A DNA stretch of 10,270 nucleotides from Pelagibacteraceae bacterium (GTDB lineage Bacteria > Pseudomonadota > Alphaproteobacteria > Pelagibacterales > Pelagibacteraceae), in NCBI GenBank assembly GCA_008638025.1, contig VTPF01000019.1, positions 1 through 10,270 on the forward strand. The letters run 5' to 3'. A program made the translations under genes and the position numbers. This document shows, one piece after another, positions 1 to 7,897 of this stretch. The notes under the pieces were generated by a model. That model did not search any database, was not told the DNA's origin, and was given only the letters and a program-made list of their open reading frames with translations. Each line of letters opens with the position of its first letter. Position 1 is the stretch's first letter.

Positions 1-2884
1 CAGGTTTAGCGCCTTGTGCCATTTTTATCTCTATTTCATTACAATTATTTAAATAAGTGGCGGTTACTCCAAATCTTGCTGAAGCAATTTGTTTAACTCG
101 TGAATTTGCATTATCGCCATTCTCTCTTGGTATTGCTCTACCTTCATCTTCTCCACCTTCACCGCTACAAGAAGCTCCACCTATCCTGTTCATTGCAATT
201 GCCAATGTTTCGTGTGCCTCTTTGGATAAAGCTCCTAAAGACATGCTTCCGGATCCAAATCTTTTTCTAATGTGAGTTACAGACTCAACTTCTTCTAAAG
301 CAATTGGTTTGTTTTTAAATCTAAAGTCTAATAAATCTCTTAAATGAATAGGGGGCATCTCGCTCATCAATTTTGAATATTTTTTGAATAAGTCATAAGA
401 TTCATTACCGACCGCAGTTTGCAAAAGATGAATAGTTTTTGCCTGATAGGCGTGAGTTTCACCTCCATGCCGATATTTATAAATACCACCTATAGGTAAA
501 GTAATTATGTTATCAGAATAAGTTGCATCATGTTGTTTTCTAATCATGTCTTCAATTCCAGAAAGTCCAATTCCTGAAATTTTAGATTCTAATCCAGGAA
601 AATAATCAGCAACCAATCCTCTACTTAATCCTAAAGACTGAAAATTTAATCCTCCACGATATGAACTAATTACTGAGATTCCCATTTTAGACATAATTTT
701 TAACAAACCATCATTGACTGCCTTGATGTAACGGCTAACACATTCTTCAAAAGAAAATTTACCAAATAAACCTTTTTCAAATCTTTGGTAAATTGAGTCA
801 AACGCTAGGTAAGCGTTGACGGTAGTTGCGCCCGCACCAATCAAAACTGCATAATAATGAGTGTCTAAACATTCAGATGATTTAACATTGATGGAAACAA
901 ATTTTCTCAAGCCTTTTTTTACCAAATAAGACTGAACTGAGCCCACTGCAAGAATAGCAGGTATACATATTCGCTCTTTGGAGAGATTTTCATCAGAAAT
1001 AATTAAGTGTTTTTTACCAGATCTGATACTAAACTCTGCTTCTTTTTGAATTCTTTCTATTTCAGATTTAAGATTTAGATTTTTATTATTTTTTTCAAAA
1101 CTTATATCAATATATTGAACATTTTCATTTCCAAAAATATCAAACAATTTTTTAAATTGAGAATTAGAGAGAACTGGGCTTTCCAAAACATAACTTTTTT
1201 GTTCTGTTAAACGATCGTCTAAGATGTTCTCTAAATTTCCAAACCTTGTATTTAAGGACATCACTCTATTCTCTCTTAAAGAATCTATAGGAGGGTTAGT
1301 TACTTGGCTGAAATTTTGCCTAAAAAAGTTTGAAAGAGGCCTGAATTTGCTTGATAAAACAGCTATAGGGGTATCATCTCCCATTGAGCCGACAGCCTCT
1401 TTTTCATCTTCAATCATCGGATGTAAAATACTTTCTAGATCTTCTATGGTGAAACCTGCCATGAACTGTCTTTGTCTAAGTTCAGTTCCTTCAAAGTTAT
1501 TTTTTTCCCTAATGTTGTTCAAAGATTTGCTAAGCTCAATATGATTAGAGGCAAATTTTTTATAAATAGGATTTGATGATAAATGATTCTTGGTTTTTTC
1601 ATCATTATAATATTTACCTTTATCCAAATCTAAAGATATCATTTGGCCTGGACCAACTCTTCCTTTGAAAGAAATATTATCTTCTGATACTGGGATCATT
1701 CCTGTTTCAGATCCTGCAAAAAATAATTTATCTTTAGTAATAGTAAATCGTAATGGCCTTAGACCATTTCTATCAGAGGCAGCTACTACCCACTTTCCAT
1801 CACAAGCTGCTATTGCAGCCGGACCATCCCATGGCTCAATTAAAGAATTTAAATAATTGTACATTTCACGATGAGGCTTAGGAATAATTTTGCTTTTTTT
1901 TGACCAAGCCTCTGGTATTAACATCATTTTTGCAACAGGAAGAGACCTTCCTGTTCTCACCAATAATTCAAAAGCAGCATCTAAAGAGGCTGTATCTGAA
2001 TTTCCAGATTTAATAATAGGTTTTAAATCTTCAATATTATTAATTAATTTACTTTCCATTCCTGCTTCATGAGTCTTCATCCAATTAACATTTCCCTTAA
2101 GTGTATTAATTTCACCATTGTGAGCTATAATTCTAAATGGTTGCGCTAATTCCCAGGATGGAAAAGTATTAGTAGAAAATCTTTGATGAAAAATTGCAAA
2201 ACGAGATACAAATCTGTCATCGGCAAAATCTGGATAAAAATCACTTAAGTTCTGAGCCAAAAACATTCCTTTATAAATAACTGTTTTTGCACTAAATGAA
2301 CAAATATAAAATTCTCTTAATTGCTCTTCTGTAGATCTTTTTTCAATTTTTTTTCTTACAGCAAATAATAATCTTTCTAATTCTTCATCAGAAAATTTTT
2401 GATTCGTTGTAAATAAAAGTTGTTCAATTTCAGGTCTGGTATCATTAGCTTTTTGACCTAGAACTTTTGCATTTACAGGAACTTGCCTCCAACCAAAAAT
2501 ATAAAAATCATTTTTAAGAAGCTCTTGTTCAACTAAGGTACGACAACGTTCCTGTTCTCCAAAATTATTTCTTGGCAAAAATATCATTCCTACGCAAAGC
2601 TTTTGGTTATCTCTCAAAGAATGACCTGTAGAATTTATTTTGTCTTCGAAAAACTCTTTGCTAAACTCAAAATGTATTCCTGCGCCATCTCCGGTTTTTC
2701 CATCAGCATCTACCGCTCCTCTATGCCAAACTGCTTTCAAAGCATTAATTCCATTAATAATCACGTCTCTTCTGGCTTTTCCATTCATAGAGGCTACGAA
2801 GCCTACTCCACAAGCATCATGTTCCTCCGCAAAGACATTGTTATCATTTAACAATTTTAAATTTTTTAAATAACGATCTTTCAT
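1..2884 (-). CDS. gltB: Glutamate synthase (NADPH) large/alpha subunit, 3' end cut by window edge
   Basis: Large subunit of glutamate synthase. It hydrolyses glutamine and channels the ammonia to 2-oxoglutarate, making glutamate in the cytoplasm with electrons delivered by GltD. The 961 codons present are about two thirds of the usual ~1500. Seen in translation: a 24-residue propeptide, then Cys25 in ACGVGF, the expected N-terminal nucleophile of a class II glutamine amidotransferase. Further amidotransferase motifs are HQRFSTNTFP (around R235), NGEIN (256-260), WDGP (from 352) and DRNGLRP (371-377). The central domain follows, then the start of the FMN/glutamate-synthesis domain with MSLGALS (881-887), GEGGED (908-913) and KMAQGAKP (954-961), where the window ends. 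The 3Fe-4S cysteines and C-terminal beta-helix lie outside. The reading frame is continuous. The ATG shares one base with the gltD stop (TAATG), so the two are probably translationally coupled. Cys906 replaces the Asn usual in the SN(T/S)GEGGED motif, a small oddity. Confidence 0.97.
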   Translation of the reverse strand, partial: MKDRYLKNLKLLNDNNVFAEEHDACGVGFVASMNGKARRDVIINGINALKAVWHRGAVDADGKTGDGAGIHFEFSKEFFEDKINSTGHSLRDNQKLCVGMIFLPRNNFGEQERCRTLVEQELLKNDFYIFGWRQVPVNAKVLGQKANDTRPEIEQLLFTTNQKFSDEELERLLFAVRKKIEKRSTEEQLREFYICSFSAKTVIYKGMFLAQNLSDFYPDFADDRFVSRFAIFHQRFSTNTFPSWELAQPFRIIAHNGEINTLKGNVNWMKTHEAGMESKLINNIEDLKPIIKSGNSDTASLDAAFELLVRTGRSLPVAKMMLIPEAWSKKSKIIPKPHREMYNYLNSLIEPWDGPAAIAACDGKWVVAASDRNGLRPLRFTITKDKLFFAGSETGMIPVSEDNISFKGRVGPGQMISLDLDKGKYYNDEKTKNHLSSNPIYKKFASNHIELSKSLNNIREKNNFEGTELRQRQFMAGFTIEDLESILHPMIEDEKEAVGSMGDDTPIAVLSSKFRPLSNFFRQNFSQVTNPPIDSLRENRVMSLNTRFGNLENILDDRLTEQKSYVLESPVLSNSQFKKLFDIFGNENVQYIDISFEKNNKNLNLKSEIERIQKEAEFSIRSGKKHLIISDENLSKERICIPAILAVGSVQSYLVKKGLRKFVSINVKSSECLDTHYYAVLIGAGATTVNAYLAFDSIYQRFEKGLFGKFSFEECVSRYIKAVNDGLLKIMSKMGISVISSYRGGLNFQSLGLSRGLVADYFPGLESKISGIGLSGIEDMIRKQHDATYSDNIITLPIGGIYKYRHGGETHAYQAKTIHLLQTAVGNESYDLFKKYSKLMSEMPPIHLRDLLDFRFKNKPIALEEVESVTHIRKRFGSGSMSLGALSKEAHETLAIAMNRIGGASCSGEGGEDEGRAIPRENGDNANSRVKQIASARFGVTATYLNNCNEIEIKMAQGAKP

Positions 2885-4326
2885 TATGCAGCTCTAATAG
2901 ATGATTGTTCTCTTTTAACGGTTAAATATTTATGAATTTCTTTTGCAGCGTCTCTTCCATCTCTAATGGCCCATACAACTAAAGAAGCTCCTCTGACAAT
3001 ATCTCCAGCTGCAAATACTCCTCTAATATTTGTTCGCATAGTTTTCAAATCTGTCTTAATTGTACCCCATCTAGAAACCTCAAGCTTTGGCTCTGAAAAT
3101 AAAGTAGGAATATCTTCAGGATCAAAACCCAGCGCTTTAATAACTAGATCCGCTGGCAAATCTTCATGAGCACCTTGAATAATTTTAGGAGATTGTCTGC
3201 CTGAAGAATCTGGCTCACCCAATCTTATTTTATCATAAATAACTTTTTCAACTTTTTCTTTTCCTATAAATTCTTTAGGGCTAGATAACCAAATAAATTT
3301 AATACCTTCCTCTTCAGCATTTTGCACTTCTCTTTCGGATCCTGGCATATTTTTTTTATCTCTTCTATATAAACAAGAAACTGATTTTGCCTTTTGTCTG
3401 ATTGCAGTTCGCACACAATCCATAGCCGTATCTCCACCACCTATAACAACAACATTTTTTCCTTCTGCATTTAACATTCCATTATCAAAATCAGGAACCT
3501 TATCTCCTAATCCTTTTTTATTTGAAGCTGTCAAAAACTGCATTGCTGGAAAAATATTTTTTAATCCTTTTCCTGGAATATCAATTTCTCGAGCTTTATA
3601 AACACCTGTTGCAATTAAAACTGCATCATGCTTTTCTTTCAACTCTTCTAAAGTTGATTCTTTTCCGACTTCAAAATTTTGAACAAACCTAATTCCACTA
3701 TCTTGATAAAGTTTAGTTCTTCTTTGTACGGAGGATTTTTCTAATTTAAAGTTAGGTATTCCATAAATTAATAAACCTCCAGCTCGATCATAACGATCAT
3801 AAATAGTAATTTGATAGCCTTTCTGTCTTAGTTGTTCCGCGGCTGCCAAACCTGCTGGTCCTGCGCCTATAATTCCTACAGATTCTTTTAACTCTTTTTC
3901 TGGTTTTATAATTTCTACCCAACCATTTTTCCAAGCAGTGTTCGTAATATATTTTTCTACAGCACCAATTGTAACTGTTCCATGACCTGACTGTTCAATG
4001 ACACAATTGCCTTCGCATAACCTATCTTGAGGGCAGATTGAGCCACAGACTTCTGGCATTGAATTTGTTGAAGAAGACAATCTGTAAGCTTCTTCCAGTC
4101 TTCCTTCGGCAGTTAATTTTAGCCAATCAGGAATATTATTGTGTAATGGGCAATGAACTTGGCAAAATGGAGTTCCGCACTGAGAACATCTGCTAGCTTG
4201 TTCAGATGCCTTGTTTTCAATAAATTCTTTATAAATCTCATGGAAATTAGAAATTCTTTCTAAAGATTTAATTTTTGTAGGAGTTTCCTTGTTAATTCCC
4301 ACAAATTTAAGCATTTTTTCAGTCAT
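2884..4326 (-). CDS. gltD: Glutamate synthase (NADPH) small/beta subunit
   Basis: FAD- and NADPH-dependent subunit that oxidises NADPH and passes electrons through 4Fe-4S clusters to the FMN of GltB. The 480-residue length is normal for the family. The N-terminal Fe-S domain has Cys47, Cys50, Cys55 and Cys59, then Cys94, Cys98, Cys104 and Cys108. The FAD-binding fold has GAGPAG at 154-159, the NADPH-binding fold has GGGDTAMD from 296, and the C-terminal FAD motif is FAAGD (438-442) followed by RGASLVVWAI. All expected cofactor motifs are intact. It is the first gene of a gltD-gltB operon, overlapping gltB by one base. The start at 4326 was chosen as the longest in-frame ATG with family-like N-terminal sequence; Met5 is a possible alternative. 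No Shine-Dalgarno site precedes it. A candidate promoter and a dyad lie upstream. Confidence 0.97.
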   Translation of the reverse strand: MTEKMLKFVGINKETPTKIKSLERISNFHEIYKEFIENKASEQASRCSQCGTPFCQVHCPLHNNIPDWLKLTAEGRLEEAYRLSSSTNSMPEVCGSICPQDRLCEGNCVIEQSGHGTVTIGAVEKYITNTAWKNGWVEIIKPEKELKESVGIIGAGPAGLAAAEQLRQKGYQITIYDRYDRAGGLLIYGIPNFKLEKSSVQRRTKLYQDSGIRFVQNFEVGKESTLEELKEKHDAVLIATGVYKAREIDIPGKGLKNIFPAMQFLTASNKKGLGDKVPDFDNGMLNAEGKNVVVIGGGDTAMDCVRTAIRQKAKSVSCLYRRDKKNMPGSEREVQNAEEEGIKFIWLSSPKEFIGKEKVEKVIYDKIRLGEPDSSGRQSPKIIQGAHEDLPADLVIKALGFDPEDIPTLFSEPKLEVSRWGTIKTDLKTMRTNIRGVFAAGDIVRGASLVVWAIRDGRDAAKEIHKYLTVKREQSSIRAA

Positions 4327-4349
4327 TGGTATTTCTGTTAATAAAAATC

Positions 4350-4379
4350 ATTTTATCCCAATTTTTACAAAAAAAACAA
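4350..4379 (-). promoter_or_regulatory. Candidate sigma-70 promoter for gltDB
   Basis: On the minus strand TTGTTT (4374-4379) and TAAAAT (4350-4355) are separated by 18 bases, a fair match to -35/-10 consensus. Transcription would start near 4343, giving a leader of about 17 bases before the gltD ATG. In DNA this AT-rich, matches arise by chance, so this is only a candidate. Confidence 0.35.
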
Positions 4380-4397
4380 CAATAAACTGTTTTTTTG

Positions 4398-4414
4398 GTT
4401 ATCATAAAGATAAC
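4398..4414. promoter_or_regulatory. Perfect dyad GTTATC-N5-GATAAC, possible operator
   Basis: Two six-base arms, GTTATC (4398-4403) and GATAAC (4409-4414), are exact inverted complements around ATAAA. If the proposed gltD promoter is right, the dyad is centred about 60 bases upstream of its start, where activators often bind. It could equally act on uppP or be a chance palindrome. The arms are too short and no T-run follows, so it does not read as a terminator. No regulator is recognised. Confidence 0.3.
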
Positions 4415-4541
4415 TATTTTATCAATTTATGCTTAAAAATATCAAAACGTTAAAATAAAAACAGAGAAAAGTATCAAAATTGTACTAATTTTAATAAAGT
4501 TTAAGAGTTTAATTCAATAATATAAATGAATTATCAAATTA

Positions 4542-5321
4542 ATGAGTGAAGCTTATTTTATCAAAATTCTTTTTTTATCTATTGTACAAGGAATATCAGA
4601 ATTCATTCCTGTATCCAGTTCTGCTTTTTTAATTATTTTTGAAAATATTTTAGAATTAGAAAATAATAATTTACTCATCAATGTAACGATGCATGGTGGT
4701 AGCTTAGCTGCAGTGGTAATATTTTTTTACAAAGACTTAATAGGACTATTTAATAATTTTTCATTACTACTTAATTTAATAATTGCGACAATACCAATAG
4801 TTATTGTTGGTGGATTGTTCACTTATTTTCAAATCATTGATGAAATTATGAACATAGCAGTAATAGGATACGCAACTATATTTTTTGGAATTTTGTTATT
4901 TATTAGTGACAAAAATAAAGAAGAAAAATCATTTAATAGATGCATTTCTCACAAACAATCTTTAATTATTGGTCTATATCAAGTTTTAGCTTTAATACCG
5001 GGAACCTCGAGAAGTGGTATCACTATAACTGCTGCAAGATTTATGAAATTTAATAGAGTGGATGCTGCTAAATTTTCTTTTTTATTATCTATACCCACTC
5101 TTTCTGCAGCATTTATTTTAAGTTCATATAAAATTTATAAACTAGAAGAAGTTAGTTTTAATTTATTAGCTTTAGTTGCTTTTATTTTTAGTTTTTTATT
5201 TTCATTAATAACAATAAAATATTTTTTAATTTTTTTAAAAAAATTTAGCTTAAATGTATTTGTTGTTTTTAGAATATTATTAGGAACTATACTGTTGGCT
5301 TTTTACTACTCTAATTACTGA
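4542..5321 (+). CDS. uppP: Undecaprenyl-diphosphate phosphatase (BacA/UppP family)
   Basis: Integral inner-membrane phosphatase that recycles undecaprenyl pyrophosphate to the monophosphate carrier used for peptidoglycan and LPS sugars. The length of 259 residues is near the usual ~265-275 and the protein is hydrophobic with many membrane segments. Family motifs: EFIPVSSSAF at 20-29 (usual form EFLPVSSTGH), PGTSRSG at 153-159 with Arg157, and KFSFLLSIP at 177-185. Glu20, Ser26 and Arg157 match E. coli Glu21, Ser27 and Arg174. Gln16 replaces E. coli Glu17, a change I believe is common in other family members. Phe29 sits where His30 is expected, which is unusual. The ATG at 4542 gives a family-like N-terminus; no Shine-Dalgarno site precedes it. 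The 3' end overlaps the convergent SDR gene by 11 bases. Family assignment is firm; full catalytic activity is less certain because of the missing histidine. Confidence 0.92.
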   Translation: MSEAYFIKILFLSIVQGISEFIPVSSSAFLIIFENILELENNNLLINVTMHGGSLAAVVIFFYKDLIGLFNNFSLLLNLIIATIPIVIVGGLFTYFQIIDEIMNIAVIGYATIFFGILLFISDKNKEEKSFNRCISHKQSLIIGLYQVLALIPGTSRSGITITAARFMKFNRVDAAKFSFLLSIPTLSAAFILSSYKIYKLEEVSFNLLALVAFIFSFLFSLITIKYFLIFLKKFSLNVFVVFRILLGTILLAFYYSNY

Positions 5322-6261
5322 ACTGACCTTTTGGTCTAAAAACTTTTAAATAAGAAGACAAAACACTTTCTATTCTCGCAGGCATTATATTTAAATCTTG
5401 AAATGTTTTTGCATTGCCAGAAAGAACATTGTCACCTTCTTCTAAAATTTTAACTTGGTCAATAGTTAAAACAGGTTTTGGCAAAAGTTGAAGAAAAAAT
5501 GCCTGAAACTTTCCAATAGAAAACGGTATCGGAATTATTAATCTTTTTTTTCTAATTTCCTTTAAAAGCAACTCAATTAATTCTCTAAAAGAATAAATTT
5601 TACTTCCAGCAAGCTCATAGGTTGCTTGTTTAATATTTTCACAAATTATATGATTAACTGCTATAGCAATATCAGTAACACAAACTGGTTGAAATTTAGT
5701 TTCAGATCCTACTAGAGGTATTATGGGTAAAATATTAATAAGTTTTGCAAACATATTAAAAAAATTATCTTTAGGTCCGATAATAATACTAGGTTTGATA
5801 ATCACACTATTGTGAAATTTATTTTTTACTTCTTGTTCACCAATATATTTACTGTGAATATATTTAGACTGAGAATTAGCTTTAACACCAAGAGAAGAAA
5901 AGTGAATTAATGTGCCTTTATTACAAACTTTTGAAAAAATACTTGCTAGTTTTTTGGGAAATTGAAAATGGAGTTCATCAAATTTTTGAGATCCATTTTC
6001 GTACAATATTCCTATTAAGTTTATGCATATGTCGGCGTTTTTTAAAAAATTCTCAATAGCCTCATCAGATCGTATATCAATTTTTTGAATCTCGACTTGA
6101 CCAATATCTCCAAAAACCTTTAGATTTTGGGCTAAGTATGGGTTTCTAGTTGCAATTTTTATTTTAAAATTATTTTTTATTAATTTTTGAACTATTGCCT
6201 CTCCTACAAAACCAGTGCCCCCAAAAAGGCATACTGTTTTGCTATAATTTTTATTATTCAT
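5311..6261 (-). CDS. NAD(P)-binding SDR/epimerase, complex I NDUFA9-like family
   Basis: Extended/atypical short-chain dehydrogenase fold of 316 residues. The Rossmann motif GGTGFVG is at 14-20, with IATRN near 36-40 as the nucleotide-ribose region. HFSSLG (120-125) and Tyr134-x3-Lys138 match the SDR Ser/Tyr/Lys positions. PSIIIGP (157-163) is typical of NDUFA9-like proteins, as is the C-terminal substrate-domain region with TYELAG near 214-219. Mitochondrial NDUFA9 is a supernumerary complex I subunit that binds NADPH; alphaproteobacterial homologues are usually annotated after it, but their role is not well established. A true sugar or isoprenoid-quinone related reductase function cannot be excluded. 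No membrane segment or signal peptide is evident. It converges on uppP (11-base overlap) and diverges from rnd (47 bases). No gene symbol is justified. Confidence 0.82.
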   Translation of the reverse strand: MNNKNYSKTVCLFGGTGFVGEAIVQKLIKNNFKIKIATRNPYLAQNLKVFGDIGQVEIQKIDIRSDEAIENFLKNADICINLIGILYENGSQKFDELHFQFPKKLASIFSKVCNKGTLIHFSSLGVKANSQSKYIHSKYIGEQEVKNKFHNSVIIKPSIIIGPKDNFFNMFAKLINILPIIPLVGSETKFQPVCVTDIAIAVNHIICENIKQATYELAGSKIYSFRELIELLLKEIRKKRLIIPIPFSIGKFQAFFLQLLPKPVLTIDQVKILEEGDNVLSGNAKTFQDLNIMPARIESVLSSYLKVFRPKGQFSN

Positions 6262-6308
6262 GTTATATACAATTTATAATTGAAAAATTAAATTTCATAC
6301 AAAATATT
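6262..6308. promoter_or_regulatory. Compact divergent promoter region (SDR gene / rnd)
   Basis: Only 47 bases separate the two divergent starts. On the minus strand TTGTAT (6297-6302) and TATAAA (6273-6278) are 18 bases apart, implying a very short leader for the SDR gene. On the plus strand TATAAT lies at 6275-6280, but its -35 partner is weak. The two -10 boxes overlap, so transcription in one direction would probably compete with the other. These are candidate calls in AT-rich DNA. Confidence 0.4.
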
Positions 6309-6926
6309 ATGAAGATTACATTATATCAAAATGATTTACCCGAAAATCACAAACTATCAAAGGCCAAAAGTGTAGCAATAGACGCTGAGTCTCTTGGATT
6401 AAATTATCTCGGTAGAGATAAGCTATGTTTATTACAACTGTGCGCAGGAAATGATGAAATTTTTATAATTCAATTTGATAGAAGTAATTATAAAAGTCCA
6501 AATCTTTGTAAAATATTAAAAAATAAAAATATCTTAAAAATTGCTCACTTTGCTAGATTTGAAATTGGAATTTTAAAACACTACCTAAAGGTAAGTATTA
6601 AAAATATTTATTGTACAAAAATTGCTTCTAAACTCTGCAGAACATATACGGACAAACATGGGTTGTACGATATAACTAAAGAGCTTTTAAATATTACTCT
6701 TAATAAATCTCAACAATCCTCAGATTGGGGTTTAAAAGAATTAAGTGAGGAACAAAAACAATATGCTGCGCTAGATGTTTTTTACCTTCATAAGCTAAAA
6801 GAAAAATTAGATGTAATGCTAGAGAGAGAAAATAGAACCAATTTAGCAAAACGATGTTTCGATTTTTTACCTACTAGAGCAGCGCTTGATTTAAATGGTT
6901 GGAGTGAAGATATATTTAGTCATTAA
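6309..6926 (+). CDS. rnd: Short ribonuclease D-type 3'-5' exonuclease
   Basis: DEDD-family 3'-to-5' exoribonuclease, expected to trim the 3' ends of tRNA and other small RNAs in the cytoplasm. At 205 residues it is the short alphaproteobacterial form: one exonuclease domain and no HRDC domains. Exo I is IDAESLG with Asp25 and Glu27. Exo II is HFARFE (80-85), where the metal-binding acid is Glu85 instead of the usual Asp. Exo III has Tyr152-x3-Asp156 (YAALD), making it DEDDy-type. I chose the ATG at 6309 because homology begins there. An in-frame ATG at 6195 would add 38 residues and read through the start of the divergent SDR gene, so it is unlikely. It is the first gene of a unit with kdsD, lptC and lptB; the kdsD start follows its stop by two bases. 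Confidence 0.9.
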   Translation: MKITLYQNDLPENHKLSKAKSVAIDAESLGLNYLGRDKLCLLQLCAGNDEIFIIQFDRSNYKSPNLCKILKNKNILKIAHFARFEIGILKHYLKVSIKNIYCTKIASKLCRTYTDKHGLYDITKELLNITLNKSQQSSDWGLKELSEEQKQYAALDVFYLHKLKEKLDVMLERENRTNLAKRCFDFLPTRAALDLNGWSEDIFSH

Positions 6927-6928
6927 AT

Positions 6929-7897
6929 ATGAATAATAAAAAAATAATTAATATTGCTCAAGAAGTTATCAATACAGAGATAGCTGCATTAAAAAAATTA
7001 CAAAAATCTATTGGAAAATCTTTCTGTCAGGCAATAAATTTAATTTTAAATACAAATGGAAGAATAATCTGTTGTGGCGTAGGTAAATCAGCAAAAATTT
7101 TAGAAAAAATATCAAGCACTTTGTCTTCAATTGGTATTTCTAGTTTTACACTTGATCCAACTGATGCTGGACACGGTTCACTCGGAGCAATTAAAAAACA
7201 AGATATTTTAATCATTGCCTCCTTTAGTGGTGGAAGTAGTGAATTAAATAATATTTTAAAATATGCAAAAAAAAACGCAATAAAAATAATAGGAATAAGT
7301 TCCAATGCTACTTCCAACTTAATACAGATTAGTAACGTAAAAATTTTAATGCCAAAAGTTGTAGAGGCAGGAAATAAAAATTTAGATATGATACCAACTA
7401 GCAGTTCCACGAATCTATTGGCTCTAGGCGACTGTCTTGCTATTAGTTTAGCCTCCCGAAATAATTTTAATAAAAAAAAATTTGGAAAACTTCACCCAAG
7501 CGGTTCGTTAGGCAAAAACTTATCTGAAATATCAGAAATAATGATTACTGGAAAAAAAATTCCGACTGTCTCAATTAATTCTAAAATAAAAGATGTTGTT
7601 TTAAAAATTTCTATTGGGAAATTGGGTTGTGTAGTTGTTTTAAAAGATAAAAAAATATGCGGCTTTATTTCAGACGGTGATATGAGCCGTGCAATAAAAA
7701 AATATCATAATATTTTTGATAAAACTGCTAAAGATATTATGTCGAAAAGACCAAAAACAATATCCAGCAAATACTTAATCATTGATGCACTAAAACTAAT
7801 GAATAGCGAAAAAATAACTACTCTTATAGTTGCTAAAAATAAAAAAATTTTAGGCTTGGTTCATTTGCACAATGTTTTATCTTATCTAAACTCATAA
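6929..7897 (+). CDS. kdsD: D-arabinose-5-phosphate isomerase (KpsF/GutQ family)
   Basis: Interconverts ribulose 5-phosphate and arabinose 5-phosphate, the first step toward Kdo for the LPS core. The 322-residue protein has the standard layout: an N-terminal SIS sugar-isomerase domain (about 35-170) and two CBS domains (about 205-258 and 267-320). Motifs include GVGKSAK with Lys53, SGGSSEL with Glu105, EAG with Glu146 and LHPSGSLGK with His189; these four match the catalytic Lys/Glu/Glu/His reported for the family. The motif usually written HPAEAxHGDLG reads DPTDAGHGSLG (76-86), so the first His is Asp, while His82 is kept. It lies two bases after rnd and directly abuts lptC, so it is almost certainly cotranscribed. 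The LPS-transport neighbours favour KdsD over a sugar-alcohol (GutQ) role. Confidence 0.95.
   Translation: MNNKKIINIAQEVINTEIAALKKLQKSIGKSFCQAINLILNTNGRIICCGVGKSAKILEKISSTLSSIGISSFTLDPTDAGHGSLGAIKKQDILIIASFSGGSSELNNILKYAKKNAIKIIGISSNATSNLIQISNVKILMPKVVEAGNKNLDMIPTSSSTNLLALGDCLAISLASRNNFNKKKFGKLHPSGSLGKNLSEISEIMITGKKIPTVSINSKIKDVVLKISIGKLGCVVVLKDKKICGFISDGDMSRAIKKYHNIFDKTAKDIMSKRPKTISSKYLIIDALKLMNSEKITTLIVAKNKKILGLVHLHNVLSYLNS

Larger units (their letters stand above)
4327..4541. other. Divergent intergenic spacer gltD / uppP
   Basis: This 215-base spacer is the only sizeable non-coding stretch in the window. It is extremely AT-rich and carries the start regions of gltD (leftward) and uppP (rightward). 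It contains a possible gltD promoter and a perfect 6-base dyad, both listed separately. I found no convincing sigma-70 promoter for uppP, although several TATAAA/TAATAT-like strings occur at 4518-4526. I see no tRNA, riboswitch-like structured GC-rich block or small coding gene. The short frame from the ATG at 4526 ends after seven codons. Confidence 0.8.

Noticed and set aside
2155..2190. Possible frameshift in gltB near HQRFSTNTFP
   Set aside because: Careful codon placement with the given numbering keeps the same frame on both sides and gives the expected conserved residues.
57..2873. Several plus-strand open frames of 60-106 codons
   Set aside because: All lie antisense to gltB, whose frame is continuous and carries recognised motifs across the whole stretch.
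4526..4549. Short ATG frame before uppP as a leader peptide
   Set aside because: Seven codons, no ribosome binding site and no attenuator-like hairpin follow, so there is no support.
5325..5336. Palindrome GACC-TTTT-GGTC just after the uppP stop as a terminator
   Set aside because: The stem is only four base pairs and no T-run follows on either strand; it also lies in the SDR coding region.
6195..6308. Extended start for RNase D adding 38 residues
   Set aside because: The extra segment reads antisense through the 5' end of the divergent SDR gene, has no family similarity and would remove the promoter region; the ATG at 6309 fits homology.
7027..7410. 127-codon minus-strand open frame inside kdsD
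   Set aside because: It lies fully antisense to the SIS domain, which has clear catalytic motifs. The hydrophobic translation is what antisense AT-rich coding DNA gives.
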